64,000 nt of DNA from Alphaproteobacteria bacterium. Lineage in GTDB: Bacteria; Pseudomonadota; Alphaproteobacteria; Rhodobacterales; Rhodobacteraceae. Under the pieces are notes generated by a model. The model did no database searches, had not been told where the DNA came from, and saw only the letters and a list, made by a program, of their open reading frames with translations. The position numbers were made by a program, and so were the translations under genes. Position 1 is the stretch's first letter, and each line of letters starts with the position of its first letter. The DNA is taken from NCBI GenBank assembly GCA_030425185.1, contig JAUIAU010000006.1, forward strand, positions 59,057-123,056, written 5' to 3'. Below are positions 1-8,617 of the stretch, piece after piece.

Positions 1-486
1 GTTGGTGTCGACGACGATGCTGAATCGATTAAGAATGCGAACACCACGGCAAACGTTCACTACACTGTGACGTTTGACGCGTTCACTCTTGCTGCCGCAA
101 TGCACACCGTGTCGAACGATTACTCGGCGATGCTTAAGTACGATTTCGGTGATTTCGACGCAGCAATCGGTTACGCCCGCGACAACTCGACCGGTGACTC
201 TGCAGCCACGCTGGACGTGAACAGCACCTTCGGGGATATTTCGGTTGGTGGCTTCTACACCGATGGCACCGGAACCCTCGCCAACGGCTACGGCGTTGAC
301 TTCACCTACACCATGGGCGCGACCAAGATCATCGTCGCCTACGGCGACACCGATGCAGCCGGCGACGACGCCGACTACGGCATCGGCGCTGAGTACAACC
401 TCGGCGGCGGCGCAGTGCTCGCCGGCGGTGTTGGCTCGGTCGACTCGAACACCGTTGCCGACTTCGGCATCAACCTGACCTTCTAA
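1..486 (+). CDS. Outer-membrane porin, 3' part only
   Basis: The reading frame is open from the first base, so the true start lies upstream; 161 residues are visible. Alternating hydrophobic/polar strands rich in Gly, Asp, Thr and Tyr (for example AAIGYARDN, TKIIVAYGDT) look like the last beta strands of a 16-stranded porin. The protein ends in GINLTF, and a terminal Phe is the usual recognition signal for the BAM machinery. It most resembles the general porins of Rhodobacteraceae that pass small solutes across the outer membrane. The track's start at 67 is internal. A strong terminator follows directly. Confidence 0.85.
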   Translation, partial: VGVDDDAESIKNANTTANVHYTVTFDAFTLAAAMHTVSNDYSAMLKYDFGDFDAAIGYARDNSTGDSAATLDVNSTFGDISVGGFYTDGTGTLANGYGVDFTYTMGATKIIVAYGDTDAAGDDADYGIGAEYNLGGGAVLAGGVGSVDSNTVADFGINLTF

Positions 487-508
487 TCCCTCACGGGATC
501 AGATCGGG

Positions 509-535
509 AAGAGCGGGCCTTGTGCCCGCTCTTTT
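509..535 (+). terminator. Rho-independent terminator of the porin gene
   Basis: A perfect 10-bp stem (AAGAGCGGGC / GCCCGCTCTT) with a 5-nt loop is followed by a short T-rich run, 23 bases after the porin stop. The upstream GTG start offered by the track for the next gene (522) lies inside this hairpin. Confidence 0.85.
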
Positions 536-566
536 CATTTCCGGGGGTCTCTGGCAGAGCGATGCC

Positions 567-1220
567 ATGAGCGTGTCCGACATCACCGCCCGCGTCCGTG
601 CCGAAGAAACCCGCTGTGGTCGTCCCGAAGGGTCGGTCACGCTGATCGCCGTGTCGAAGGTCCAGCCGCTCGACCGGGTCGAGGCCGTGCTGGAAGCCGG
701 GCACCGCGTCTTCGGCGAGAACAAGGTGCAGGAGGCGCAGGGCAAATGGCCTGAATTCCGCGCCCGCTTTCCCGGCACCGAGCTTCACCTTCTGGGCCCG
801 CTCCAGACCAACAAGGCCCGCGCCGCGGTCGAGCTGTTCGACGTGATCCATTCGGTGGACCGGGAGAAGCTGGCCCGCAAGCTGGCCGATCTCGCGCAGG
901 AGCGAGGTACCTCGCCGAACCTTTTCCTGCAGGTGAACACCGGGAAGGAGCCGCAAAAGGCCGGGATCCTTCCCGAGGAAACCGACGCCTTCGTCGACAC
1001 CTGCCGCGCGCTCGACCTGCCGGTGCTGGGCCTGATGTGCATTCCGCCCGTCGACGAGGAGCCCAGTCTCCACTTCGCCCTGCTTGCGAAGCTGGCGGCG
1101 CGCAACGGACTCGCCGGGCTGTCGATGGGGATGTCCGCCGATTTCGAGAGCGCGATTGCCCAGGGCGCGACCCACGTCCGGGTCGGCAGCGCGATCTTCG
1201 GTGAACGCGACTACGGCTGA
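567..1220 (+). CDS. YggS/PLPBP family pyridoxal phosphate homeostasis protein
   Basis: A 217-residue, single-domain PLP-binding TIM barrel. Family signatures are visible: AVSKVQP with the PLP lysine near residue 37, FGENKVQEA, HLLGPLQTNK, and the late MGMSADFESAI loop. Members are not known enzymes; they bind PLP and keep free B6 vitamers and some amino-acid pools in balance in the cytoplasm. I chose ATG 567 (MSVSDI) because the longer GTG start at 522 sits in the porin terminator. The 3' end overlaps the convergent L,D-transpeptidase gene by 10 bases. Confidence 0.93.
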   Translation: MSVSDITARVRAEETRCGRPEGSVTLIAVSKVQPLDRVEAVLEAGHRVFGENKVQEAQGKWPEFRARFPGTELHLLGPLQTNKARAAVELFDVIHSVDREKLARKLADLAQERGTSPNLFLQVNTGKEPQKAGILPEETDAFVDTCRALDLPVLGLMCIPPVDEEPSLHFALLAKLAARNGLAGLSMGMSADFESAIAQGATHVRVGSAIFGERDYG

Positions 1221-1720
1221 GGCACGATCAGCCGCGTCCGGTAGGTCAGGCGCGGCGCGATCCAGGTGAGGTCGCGCGGGTTGAGGCCTATGCATCCCGC
1301 TGTCGGCACCCCCGGCGCCCGCCAGCGGTGCAGGAAGATCGCCGACCCGGCGCCCTTTTCCGCCGAGGGCCAGTTGTAGCCGGTCAGGATCACCAGGTCG
1401 TAGAGCCGGTCCGCCCGCCGCAGCCGCTCGGCGGAATAGCCGTGCGGCGCGGTGACCGTCAGGTTGTAGTCCGGGTCGCGCGGATCGTCGGACCACAGGT
1501 CGCGCGGCCGGATCGGAATCGCCCAGCGGGCCGGGCGTGCCATCCGGTCGGGCCGGTAGAGCATCCCGATCAGCCGGTGTATCCCCGCGGGGGTGGCCCC
1601 GTCTCCCTCGCGCTTGCGGCGGACGATGCCGCCGCGCCCGATCGTGCAGGGGAAACGACGCCCCATGAAACGCAGACCGGTCGGCGTCACGACCAGGTCG
1701 AGCGGATGCGCGTGGATCAC
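1211..1720 (-). CDS. L,D-transpeptidase (YkuD-fold) family protein
   Basis: A 169-residue protein with the YkuD catalytic motif near the C terminus ([10 protein letters not shown], nucleophile Cys) and the conserved upstream His in AIFLHRW. The family crosslinks peptidoglycan or attaches proteins to it through meso-diaminopimelate. No signal peptide is visible, and the protein is the short, single-domain form common in Alphaproteobacteria. Its start overlaps the ribA stop by 4 bases (ATGA), so it is probably translated from the ribA transcript. Confidence 0.85.
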   Translation of the reverse strand: MIHAHPLDLVVTPTGLRFMGRRFPCTIGRGGIVRRKREGDGATPAGIHRLIGMLYRPDRMARPARWAIPIRPRDLWSDDPRDPDYNLTVTAPHGYSAERLRRADRLYDLVILTGYNWPSAEKGAGSAIFLHRWRAPGVPTAGCIGLNPRDLTWIAPRLTYRTRLIVPQP

Positions 1721-2802
1721 AGGAGATGTCCCGACTTCTTTGCCTTGGTTGCCAGATATGCGGCGTTCTGCGGCGTCTCGCCAAGGATCAGCGGCACCCG
1801 CTCGACCACCGCAACGCCTTGCGCCTGCATCATCGCCAGCTTTGCCGGATTGTTGGTCATCAGCCGGACGGCGCTGAATCCCATCCGCTTGAGAATGTCC
1901 GAGCCGAGGCGGAAATCCCGCTCGTCATCCTCGAATCCCAGTCGGTGGTTCGCTTCGACCGTGTCGAAGCCCTGATCCTGCAAGGCGTAAGCCCGCATCT
2001 TGTTGGCGAGACCGATTCCGCGCCCTTCCTGGTTGAGGTAGAGCAGCACGCCCGCGCCCTCCGCCCCCATCTGCGCCAGCGCGCCGCGCAACTGCGGGCC
2101 GCAGTCGCACTTCAGGCTGCCGAGCAGGTCGCCGGTGAAGCAGGCCGAGTGCAGGCGGGCCAGAACCGGTTGGTCGCGCGGCGGATCGCCGATCTCGACC
2201 GCATAATGCTCTTCGCCGCCGTCGTCGGGGCGGAAGACATGCACCCGGCCCGCCTCGGACGCGGCGAGGGGCGCCCGCGCCGACACCACCGGGCGCAGCG
2301 GCGCGCCGTGACCCAGCAGCCGGGTCAGGTCCACGAGGTCCAGCGTCGTCAGCCCGGCGATGGACAGTCCGAAGGGCATGTCCCGGGTCAGCACCGCCGG
2401 CAGAAGCCGCGCGTCCTTGGCGATCTGCACCGCCGCGCGTTCGAGGTCCGCCGCGCCGTCGCGCCGACACCGGAACGGCCCTTTCATGGGGGTGGACAGG
2501 TCACTGCCCGGGTCCGCCACGGCCCTCACCCAGCCGGGTGCGGCATCGTCGGGCACGGCGATCCGTGCGAGGTCGCCGTCATAGGCGCGGGCCTTCAGGG
2601 TTTCGGCGCGGCGCGCGGTGATCGCCAGCGTCAACCCGCCTCCCAGCGCCTGGAGCGCGGCAAACCGGGTCGGCTGCACCGTCTCGGCGGCCAGCGCCAT
2701 GATCCGGCGCCCCTCGCCGGCCAGAACGACCGGCAGGCCCATGCGCAGGTCGCTCCGCGCCCGGGCGAGGAGTTCGGCTGCATCTGGTGAAAGGTCGCTC
2801 AT
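1717..2802 (-). CDS. ribA: GTP cyclohydrolase II
   Basis: Converts GTP to 2,5-diamino-6-ribosylamino-pyrimidinone phosphate, the first step of riboflavin synthesis. The C-terminal catalytic half carries the zinc ligands in [19 protein letters not shown] and the nucleotide-binding NQEGRGIGL. The N-terminal ~150 residues form an extra domain resembling a degenerate DHBP-synthase-like half, as in other Rhodobacteraceae (361 aa against about 200 aa for E. coli RibA). I use ATG 2802 (MSDLSP); the track start runs far upstream into the regulator gene. No FMN riboswitch was recognised in the leader. Confidence 0.93.
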   Translation of the reverse strand: MSDLSPDAAELLARARSDLRMGLPVVLAGEGRRIMALAAETVQPTRFAALQALGGGLTLAITARRAETLKARAYDGDLARIAVPDDAAPGWVRAVADPGSDLSTPMKGPFRCRRDGAADLERAAVQIAKDARLLPAVLTRDMPFGLSIAGLTTLDLVDLTRLLGHGAPLRPVVSARAPLAASEAGRVHVFRPDDGGEEHYAVEIGDPPRDQPVLARLHSACFTGDLLGSLKCDCGPQLRGALAQMGAEGAGVLLYLNQEGRGIGLANKMRAYALQDQGFDTVEANHRLGFEDDERDFRLGSDILKRMGFSAVRLMTNNPAKLAMMQAQGVAVVERVPLILGETPQNAAYLATKAKKSGHLL

Positions 2803-2829
2803 CCGCCCGTCCGGCCTGATCTTTTCCGC

Positions 2830-2858
2830 TACATAGGGCCAAGGGCCCGGAATTGAAA
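2830..2858 (-). promoter_or_regulatory. Putative sigma70-type promoter of ribA
   Basis: On the minus strand TTTCAA and TATGTA are separated by 17 bases, about 28 bases upstream of the ribA start. This is pattern matching only. Confidence 0.45.
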
Positions 2859-2962
2859 CAAAACGCGTGCCTGCGACACAGGCGCGTGAGGTATTTTTCC
2901 GATCACTTGCCCTTCCGTCCCGGGCACAACATCTCCGGAACGTGACTGAGACGGAGGCACAC

Positions 2963-3649
2963 ATGGCCCAGCTGCGCAAGATTCTGCTCGTGGACGACGA
3001 CGACGACCTGCGCGAGGCGCTCAGCGAGCAGCTCGTGATGACCGAGGACTTCGACGTGTTCGAGGCGGGGTCGGGCAGTGCCGCGCTCGCCCGGGCCAAG
3101 GAAGGTCTCTACGATCTCGTCATCCTCGACGTCGGCCTGCCCGACACCGACGGCCGCGAACTGTGCCGGGTGATGCGCAAGCAGGGGGTAAAGTGTCCCA
3201 TCCTGATGCTGACCGGGCACGACTCGGACGCCGACACGATTCTCGGCCTCGATGCGGGCGCGAACGATTACGTCACCAAGCCCTTCAAGTTCCCGGTGCT
3301 CCTGGCACGGATCCGGGCGCAGCTGCGCCAGCATGAGCAGTCCGAGGACGCGGTGTTCCAGGTCGGCCCCTACACCTTCCGGCCCTCGATGAAGATGCTG
3401 ATCACAGAGGACGAGAAGAAGATCCGCCTGACCGAGAAAGAAACGAACATTCTCAAGTTCTTGTACCGCAAGACTGATGGCGTGGTGCCGCGCGACGTGC
3501 TCCTGCACGAGGTCTGGGGCTACAACGCCGGTGTCACAACGCACACACTCGAGACTCATATTTACCGGCTGCGACAGAAAATCGAACCGGATCCGGCAAA
3601 CGCGCGTATTCTGGTAACCGAAAGTGGCGGGTATCGCCTCGTCGCCTGA
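2963..3649 (+). CDS. OmpR/PhoB-family response regulator (orphan)
   Basis: A 228-residue two-domain regulator. The receiver domain (about 1-118) has the acidic pocket VDDDDD, phospho-acceptor D56 in VILDVGLP, and K106 in TKPFK. The C-terminal winged helix (about 135-227) has the typical [29 protein letters not shown] and ESGGYRLVA elements. It should bind DNA when phosphorylated by a histidine kinase, but no kinase gene is adjacent. The start follows a GGAG ribosome site; the track's 2867 start adds an unlikely leader. Divergent from ribA, with a terminator right after the stop. Confidence 0.93.
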   Translation: MAQLRKILLVDDDDDLREALSEQLVMTEDFDVFEAGSGSAALARAKEGLYDLVILDVGLPDTDGRELCRVMRKQGVKCPILMLTGHDSDADTILGLDAGANDYVTKPFKFPVLLARIRAQLRQHEQSEDAVFQVGPYTFRPSMKMLITEDEKKIRLTEKETNILKFLYRKTDGVVPRDVLLHEVWGYNAGVTTHTLETHIYRLRQKIEPDPANARILVTESGGYRLVA

Positions 3650-3702
3650 GCATGAATCCCTCCCGTGTCGGGGTCATGACACGGACCTCCCTGTTGGACT
3701 GG

Positions 3703-3730
3703 CCCGGCTTCACGCCGGGTCTTTTCTTTT
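3703..3730 (+). terminator. Rho-independent terminator of the response regulator
   Basis: Stem CCCGGC / GCCGGG with a 5-nt loop followed by TCTTTTCTTTT, about 55 bases past the stop codon and just before the convergent exoD gene. Confidence 0.85.
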
Positions 3731-3743
3731 GGGAGACGCCCGG

Positions 3744-4334
3744 TCAGGACCCGCTGACAAGGTCGATCAGGACGGTGGGAATCAGCGAGGCGAGGCCCAT
3801 CATCGCCAGCCCGGCCACCACGAAGAGACCGTCGCGCACCACCAGCCCCGCCGCGAAGAACACGACCGCCAGTCCGAGGATCGAGCTGGAGAACGGGACC
3901 AGTTCCAGGAACGGCATGGACAGGCCGGACAGGATCGCGCCGACCTGCGGAACCAGTGCCAGCGGCGGCACGGTCAGCGCCGTGAACCGGTGCCGGGCAT
4001 GCCGGTCCAGCCAGTTGCCCAGCCGGTCGAGCCAGACGACCGCCCGGCCCAGCCGTTCGCCGCGCACCTGCCGCCGCATCAGCGGTCCCGGCAGCCACAG
4101 GCCGGGCCGCCCGACCACCAGTTGCAGCCCGATCAACGCGATGAGCAGGCCGCAGACCGTGGGCAGCAGCGGGATGCCCGACAGCGGCGAGACGACGATC
4201 AGCGCGGGCGCGACCAGCGCGGCTGCCACCGACTGACCGCCGGTGGCGGCCATGATCTCGCCCAGCGACGCCTTCTCCCGCCCGGCCAGCTCTTCGAGCC
4301 GGTCGAGAATGTCTGCGATGGCATGTCCTGACAC
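3744..4334 (-). CDS. ExoD family exopolysaccharide-associated membrane protein
   Basis: A 196-residue integral membrane protein with the ExoD family layout: a hydrophilic N terminus (ILDRLEELAGREKASLGEIM), then hydrophobic segments including GIPLLPTVCGLLIALIG, PFLELVPFSSSILGLAV and a final FVVAGLAMMGLASLI. ExoD was described in Sinorhizobium as affecting exopolysaccharide production; its biochemical role is unknown. I set the start at GTG 4334, which has an AGGAGG five bases upstream; the track start adds about 200 residues from the opposite strand of the amine oxidase gene. Confidence 0.85.
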   Translation of the reverse strand: MSGHAIADILDRLEELAGREKASLGEIMAATGGQSVAAALVAPALIVVSPLSGIPLLPTVCGLLIALIGLQLVVGRPGLWLPGPLMRRQVRGERLGRAVVWLDRLGNWLDRHARHRFTALTVPPLALVPQVGAILSGLSMPFLELVPFSSSILGLAVVFFAAGLVVRDGLFVVAGLAMMGLASLIPTVLIDLVSGS

Positions 4335-4428
4335 TCGGTCCTCCTGCACGTTCCCGCCAAGGTCGGGCTTCCCGTGCGGGCCCGCAAGGGGCAGAGTTCG
4401 ACGAAACTCCCCGCCGTGGTGTCTTCCG

Positions 4429-5751
4429 ATGAAACGACGTCCCCTGATTCTCGGTGCGCTCGCCGCGCCGGTCCTGTTGCGTGTCCCCCTCGCCCGCGCC
4501 CAGCCCGCGCCCGACGTGCTGGTGATCGGGGCCGGGATCGCGGGGCTTGGGGCCGCCCGGCGGCTGGCGGATGCCGGGCTGCGGGTGACGGTGCTGGAAG
4601 TGCGCGACCGGATCGGCGGGCGGATCGCCACGGACCGCAGCCTCGGCGTGCCGATCGAGCGCGGCGCGGGCTGGATCCACGGGCCGCGCGGCAATCCCTT
4701 GAGCGCGCTGGCGCGGACGGTCGGGGCCGAAACCTTCGTGACCGATGACGACTCGCTTGACCTGCGCCGGGCTGACGGACGCCCGGTGCCCGAAGATGCG
4801 ATCTGGGCGGCGTGGGACCGCCATTCGGCGGCGCTGGACGCGGCCGGGGAGGCCGCACCGGGCGTCTCGCTGGCCGAGGCGCTGGACGCCGCCCTGCCGG
4901 GGGTCGACCCGGTGACCGACTGGATGCGGGCGGCCTTCACGGCCTTCGACCTCGGCGCGCCGCCTGCCCGGATCGAGGCGCGGCACCATGACGAGGACGA
5001 GGCGTTCGAGGGCGCCGACGTGGTGCTGCCCGGCGGTTATGACCGGCTGCTCGGCCCGCTGGCGGAGGGGCTCGATATCCGCCTCGCGACGCCCGTGACC
5101 GCGCTGACCCGGCGCGCGGACGGGGTAACCGCGATGACGCCCGGGGGACCGCTGACCGCCCGGTTCGCGGTGCTCGCGGTGCCGCTGGGGGTCCTTCAAC
5201 GGGGCACGCCGGTCCTCGACCCGCCGCTGTCGTCCCGCCAGCGCGCCGCGCTGGATCGGCTGGTGATGGGCGCCGTCACCAAGCTGTCCCTGCGCTTTCC
5301 CGGGATCGCCTGGCCGGAGGACGTGCAATACCTCGGGATGATGGACGCCGAGCCGGGCCGCTGGCCGCTGGCGCTGAACCATGCCACCTGGACCGGGGAG
5401 CCGGTCCTGACGATGGTCGCCACCGCCGAGGCCGCGCAACGACTGGACCGGCTGCCGGAGGCCGCGCTGGTCGCCGACGCGCTGGAGGTGCTGCGCGCGG
5501 CCTTCGGACCTAGCCTGCCCGACCCTGTGGGGGCCGTGGCCTCGCGCTGGTCGACCGATCCGCTGAGCCTTGGCGCGTATTCCTTCCCGGCGCTCGGTGC
5601 CCGGCTCGATGATCCGGACGCGCTGACAGAAAGCGACGATGGCCGGGTCTATCTCGCGGGCGAGCATTGCACCGCCCGCTGGCGCGGCACGGCGCATGGC
5701 GCGTTGCTGACCGGGCGCGCGGCGGCGGAGGCGATCCTCGACACGCTCTGA
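4429..5751 (+). CDS. Exported FAD-dependent amine oxidase
   Basis: A 440-residue flavin monoamine oxidase family protein. Residues 1-24 (MKRRPLILGALAAPVLL...ARA) look like a signal peptide with a twin-arginine-like start, consistent with export of a folded flavoprotein. The FAD-binding Rossmann motif VIGAGIAGLGAA lies near residue 32, RIGGR follows, and the C-terminal flavin motif is VYLAGEHCTARWRGTAHGA. It should oxidise a primary or secondary amine with oxygen in the periplasm; the substrate cannot be read. Divergent from exoD across a gap of about 95 bases. Confidence 0.85.
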   Translation: MKRRPLILGALAAPVLLRVPLARAQPAPDVLVIGAGIAGLGAARRLADAGLRVTVLEVRDRIGGRIATDRSLGVPIERGAGWIHGPRGNPLSALARTVGAETFVTDDDSLDLRRADGRPVPEDAIWAAWDRHSAALDAAGEAAPGVSLAEALDAALPGVDPVTDWMRAAFTAFDLGAPPARIEARHHDEDEAFEGADVVLPGGYDRLLGPLAEGLDIRLATPVTALTRRADGVTAMTPGGPLTARFAVLAVPLGVLQRGTPVLDPPLSSRQRAALDRLVMGAVTKLSLRFPGIAWPEDVQYLGMMDAEPGRWPLALNHATWTGEPVLTMVATAEAAQRLDRLPEAALVADALEVLRAAFGPSLPDPVGAVASRWSTDPLSLGAYSFPALGARLDDPDALTESDDGRVYLAGEHCTARWRGTAHGALLTGRAAAEAILDTL

Positions 5752-5766
5752 CCGGGACGGAACGGC

Positions 5767-5795
5767 TTGAGGCCCGCGCCGCCCCCGCCTAGGGT
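5767..5795 (+). promoter_or_regulatory. Putative promoter of the exonuclease III gene
   Basis: TTGAGG and TAGGGT are separated by 17 bases, ending 27 bases before the ATG. The -10 form recurs at other promoters in this window. Confidence 0.55.
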
Positions 5796-5822
5796 CGCGC
5801 CGACCCCAGCACCGGAGCCGCC

Positions 5823-6611
5823 ATGTCCTTCACCGTCGCCACCTGGAACATCAACTCGGTGCGCCTGCGCGCGGGCCTCGTGGCGAAACTGCTGCGCGAG
5901 GAGCGTCCGGACGTCCTGTGCCTGCAGGAGTGCAAGTCGCCGGTCGAGAAGATCCCGCTGCATACCTTCAAGGAGATCGGCTACCGCCACATCGTGGCCC
6001 GTGGCCAGAAGGGCTATAACGGCGTCGCGATCCTGTCGAAGCTGCCGATGGAGGATGCCGGGCACCGCGACTTCGTTGGCAAGGGTGATGCCCGCCACGT
6101 GGCCGGACGGCTGGAGAACGGCGTCACCGTTCACAACTTCTACGTCCCCGCCGGGGGCGACGTGCCCGACCGCGAGGTGAACGACAAGTTCGGCCACAAG
6201 CTCGATTTCCTTTCCGAGATGCGCGACTGGTTCGGGGCCGAGGCCCCGGAGAAGTCCATCCTCGTGGGCGATCTGAACATCGCCCCGCGCGAGGATGATG
6301 TCTGGGACCACAAGGCGCTGCTGAAGGTCGTCAGCCATACCCCGGTCGAGGTCGACGCGCTGGCCGAGGTGCAGGAGGCCGGACGCTGGACCGACGTCAC
6401 CCGCGCCGACATTCCCGACGGGCGGCTCTACTCGTGGTGGTCCTACCGCGCGCGGGACTGGGACGCGGCCGACAAGGGCCGCCGCCTCGACCATGTCTGG
6501 GCCACGCCGGACATCTCCGGCGCCGCTCACGGCAGCCGCATCCTGCGCGCCGCGCGGGGCTGGGAGCAACCCAGCGACCACGCCCCGGTGTTTGCGAGCT
6601 TCGACCTGTAA
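5823..6611 (+). CDS. xth: Exodeoxyribonuclease III
   Basis: A 262-residue endonuclease/exonuclease/phosphatase fold enzyme. The motifs are in order: ATWNINSVR, LCLQECK (metal-binding Glu), the GDLNIAP loop (catalytic Asp/Asn), RLDHVWAT and C-terminal SDHAPVFASF (catalytic His). It nicks DNA at abasic sites and removes 3'-blocking groups in base excision repair. Length matches the E. coli enzyme (268 aa). It has its own promoter and stands alone between the amine oxidase and the toxin-antitoxin locus. Confidence 0.95.
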   Translation: MSFTVATWNINSVRLRAGLVAKLLREERPDVLCLQECKSPVEKIPLHTFKEIGYRHIVARGQKGYNGVAILSKLPMEDAGHRDFVGKGDARHVAGRLENGVTVHNFYVPAGGDVPDREVNDKFGHKLDFLSEMRDWFGAEAPEKSILVGDLNIAPREDDVWDHKALLKVVSHTPVEVDALAEVQEAGRWTDVTRADIPDGRLYSWWSYRARDWDAADKGRRLDHVWATPDISGAAHGSRILRAARGWEQPSDHAPVFASFDL

Positions 6612-6614
6612 AAC

Positions 6615-6669
6615 TTGACTTCCGCCAGAGTGACCGCCATTTTGCACGGTGGGCTTCGGCAAATGGCGG
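6615..6669 (+). promoter_or_regulatory. Putative autoregulated promoter of the Xre/RES toxin-antitoxin pair
   Basis: TTGACT, 17 bases, then CATTTT forms a weak promoter. A near-perfect inverted repeat (CCGCCATTTTGC at 6634-6645, GCAAATGGCGG at 6659-6669) starts in its spacer, covers the -10 and runs downstream. Antitoxins commonly bind such repeats; the same repeat could instead act as a weak terminator for xth. Confidence 0.4.
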
Positions 6670-6720
6670 ACGCCGGGCATATGCGTCCGTTGGCTCCGCG
6701 ACTGCGGGAAGGATGATCTC

Positions 6721-7134
6721 ATGGCCGATTTGCTGCAGCGTGCGGCGGCACCCGACGCGGGACTGGGCATACTTCCGATGACTTATGCCGAGGTGAAGAA
6801 CGGTATCTCGGCCTCCGTCATCAAGTCGCTCATCAAGTCGTCCGTCCTGACGAAGGAGGACGTAACCATGATCATTTCGCCACGAACCCTCGAGCGGCGC
6901 ACCCAACATGACGATGTCCTCAAGACCGAAGAGGTCGACGGCATCATCCGCTTGCTCAGGGTCAGGGCCCACGCCGTGCGGTTGTTCGAGGACACCGGGC
7001 TTGCGGATGAGTGGCTGAGAACGCCCAATCCCGCCCTAGGGGGCGAGTGTCCGATCGAAATGGCCCGGATGGATATCGGGGCCCGCGAGGTCGAGGACGT
7101 CCTGACCCGGCTTGAACATGGAATCCATGGCTGA
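6721..7134 (+). CDS. Xre/MbcA/ParS-family antitoxin of a RES-type toxin-antitoxin system
   Basis: A 137-residue protein whose C-terminal half carries the DUF2384 toxin-binding signature: a helix around AVRLFEDTGLADEWL followed by RTPNPALGGECPIEMA. The N-terminal half should form the Xre-type DNA-binding domain. In studied systems the antitoxin inserts its C terminus into the RES toxin active site and represses the operon. ATG 6721 has GGAAGGA upstream; the track start at 6649 lies in the operator repeat. The toxin gene overlaps its 3' end. Confidence 0.85.
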   Translation: MADLLQRAAAPDAGLGILPMTYAEVKNGISASVIKSLIKSSVLTKEDVTMIISPRTLERRTQHDDVLKTEEVDGIIRLLRVRAHAVRLFEDTGLADEWLRTPNPALGGECPIEMARMDIGAREVEDVLTRLEHGIHG

Positions 7135-7588
7135 ACGCGTCCGCGCGTTTCGACTGGTCAAGGCGCAGTATGCCCCTGGTCTCGACGGCGAGGGCGCGAA
7201 GAAATCTCCCGGACGCTGGAACGCCGCAGGAACGCCAATGGTCTACTGCGCCTCAAGCGCGTCCCTTGCTGTGCTGGAGACCTTCGTTCACCTCCCGCCG
7301 GCCATGCGGCGGGCAGACAAGTTTCCGCCCCTCGTGCTGGTGACCCTCGATGTCGTCGCGGCGGGCTTGACCGAACTTTCGGTGACGGACCCGTACGACC
7401 TCGCCCAAACCCGCAGAGCCGGAACCGACTGGCTGACCTCGATGTCCGGCGTCGGGGCGTGGGTGCCCTCACAGGTCGTCCCGGCGGACCGGAACCTTCT
7501 GCTCAATCCGCAGCATCCCGACTTCGGGTCCCGTGTCACCGTGGTCGAGGCGGCCCCTTTTACCTACGATCCGCGCATGGCGACCTGA
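7118..7588 (+). CDS. RES-domain toxin (NAD-targeting type)
   Basis: A 156-residue RES domain protein. The family residues are visible: FRLVKAQYAP with Arg and Tyr, GRWNAAGTPMVYCASSASLAVLE with Gly-Arg-Trp-Asn and the Ser of the active site, and a C-terminal LLLNPQHPDF. Characterised RES toxins break down NAD+ or ADP-ribosylate a host enzyme. It overlaps the antitoxin by 17 bases from ATG 7118; ATG 7127 (MAERVR) is an alternative start. Slightly lower GC than neighbouring genes suggests acquisition. No mobility gene is nearby. Confidence 0.88.
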   Translation: MESMAERVRAFRLVKAQYAPGLDGEGAKKSPGRWNAAGTPMVYCASSASLAVLETFVHLPPAMRRADKFPPLVLVTLDVVAAGLTELSVTDPYDLAQTRRAGTDWLTSMSGVGAWVPSQVVPADRNLLLNPQHPDFGSRVTVVEAAPFTYDPRMAT

Positions 7589-7605
7589 TCCCCCCGCGCC
7601 CGCCC

Positions 7606-7634
7606 TTGGCAGCGCGCGGGCGAAGCGCCATATA
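7606..7634 (+). promoter_or_regulatory. Putative promoter of the cnoX operon
   Basis: TTGGCA, 17 bases, CATATA, ending about 35 bases before the thioredoxin-like gene. Confidence 0.45.
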
Positions 7635-7669
7635 CGGCGAAACGCAAGAGAACCTGGGGGACCGACCAT

Positions 7670-8590
7670 ATGCTCGGCTTCGGAGAGACCACTGCCGCCC
7701 CCGCCGCGGGCGGCGACCTGATCAAGGAAACCACCGACGCGACCTTCATGGCCGACGTCGTCGAGGCCAGCCGCGAGACGCCCGTCATCGTCGACTTCTG
7801 GGCGCCGTGGTGCGGACCGTGCCGGACCCTCGGCCCGGCGCTCGAAGCTGCCGTTACCGCCGCGAAGGGCGCGGTGAAGATGGTCAAGATCAACGTCGAC
7901 GAGAACCAGGGTTACGCCGGGCAACTGCGCGTCCAGTCGATCCCGACCGTCTATGCCTTCTGGCAGGGCCAGCCGGTCGACGGGTTCCAGGGCGCGATCC
8001 AGCAGAGCGAGATCAAGAAGTTCGTCGAGAAGCTGGCCGCGCTGGCCGGGCAGAGCGCCGATGGCGGGCTGTCCGAAGCGCTGGAGGCCGCCGAGGCGAT
8101 GCTGGCCGAAGGGGTCGCGGCCGATGCCGCGCAGGTGTTCGCCGCGGTCGTCGCCGAGGATCCGCAGAACGCGGCCGCCTACGGCGGTCTGGCCCGGGCC
8201 CATGTCGCCCTCGGCGAACTGGACCAGGCCGAAGCCCTGCTGAACAACGTTCCGAAGGAGCTGCAGACCGCGTCCGAGATCGAAGCGGCGCGCGCCCAGC
8301 TTGCCCTCGCGCGGCAGGCCGACAGCGCGGGCCCGGTGGCCGATCTGCGCGCCGCGGTCGAGGCCGATCCGTCGAACCTTCAGGCCCGCTATGACCTCGC
8401 GCTGGCGCTGCATGCCTCCGGGCAGGTGCAGGAGGCGGTGGACATGCTCCTCGACCTGTTCCGCCGGGACCGCGAGTGGAACGACGGTGCCGCGAAGACG
8501 CAGCTCTTCACCATCTTCGACGCGCTGAAGCCGCAGGACCCGATCGTGCTGGCCGGCAGGCGGAAGTTGTCGTCGATGATCTTTGCCTGA
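7670..8590 (+). CDS. cnoX: Thioredoxin-TPR co-chaperone (CnoX/YbbN type)
   Basis: A 306-residue fusion of an N-terminal thioredoxin domain (about 20-125, WAPWCGPCRTL) with C-terminal tetratricopeptide-like helices (ALEAAEAMLAEG, AAYGGLARAHVALGELDQAEALL, PSNLQARYDLALALHASG). E. coli CnoX protects proteins from over-oxidation and hands them to GroEL and DnaK. Unlike E. coli CnoX, which lacks a standard active site, this protein keeps WCGPC and so may be redox-active. It leads a row of three genes with a Lon N-terminal-domain protein and a Trm112-like protein. Confidence 0.9.
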   Translation: MLGFGETTAAPAAGGDLIKETTDATFMADVVEASRETPVIVDFWAPWCGPCRTLGPALEAAVTAAKGAVKMVKINVDENQGYAGQLRVQSIPTVYAFWQGQPVDGFQGAIQQSEIKKFVEKLAALAGQSADGGLSEALEAAEAMLAEGVAADAAQVFAAVVAEDPQNAAAYGGLARAHVALGELDQAEALLNNVPKELQTASEIEAARAQLALARQADSAGPVADLRAAVEADPSNLQARYDLALALHASGQVQEAVDMLLDLFRRDREWNDGAAKTQLFTIFDALKPQDPIVLAGRRKLSSMIFA

Positions 8591-8617
8591 TCCGGGCCCG
8601 GCGCTATCTCCCCGTCC

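Noticed and set aside
2803-2962. FMN riboswitch in front of ribA
   Set aside because: The conserved RFN core is not present; only a short hairpin and a promoter-like pair are visible.
3562-5697. 711-codon minus-strand ORF
   Set aside because: Shadow of the amine oxidase and exoD region; no recognisable domain.
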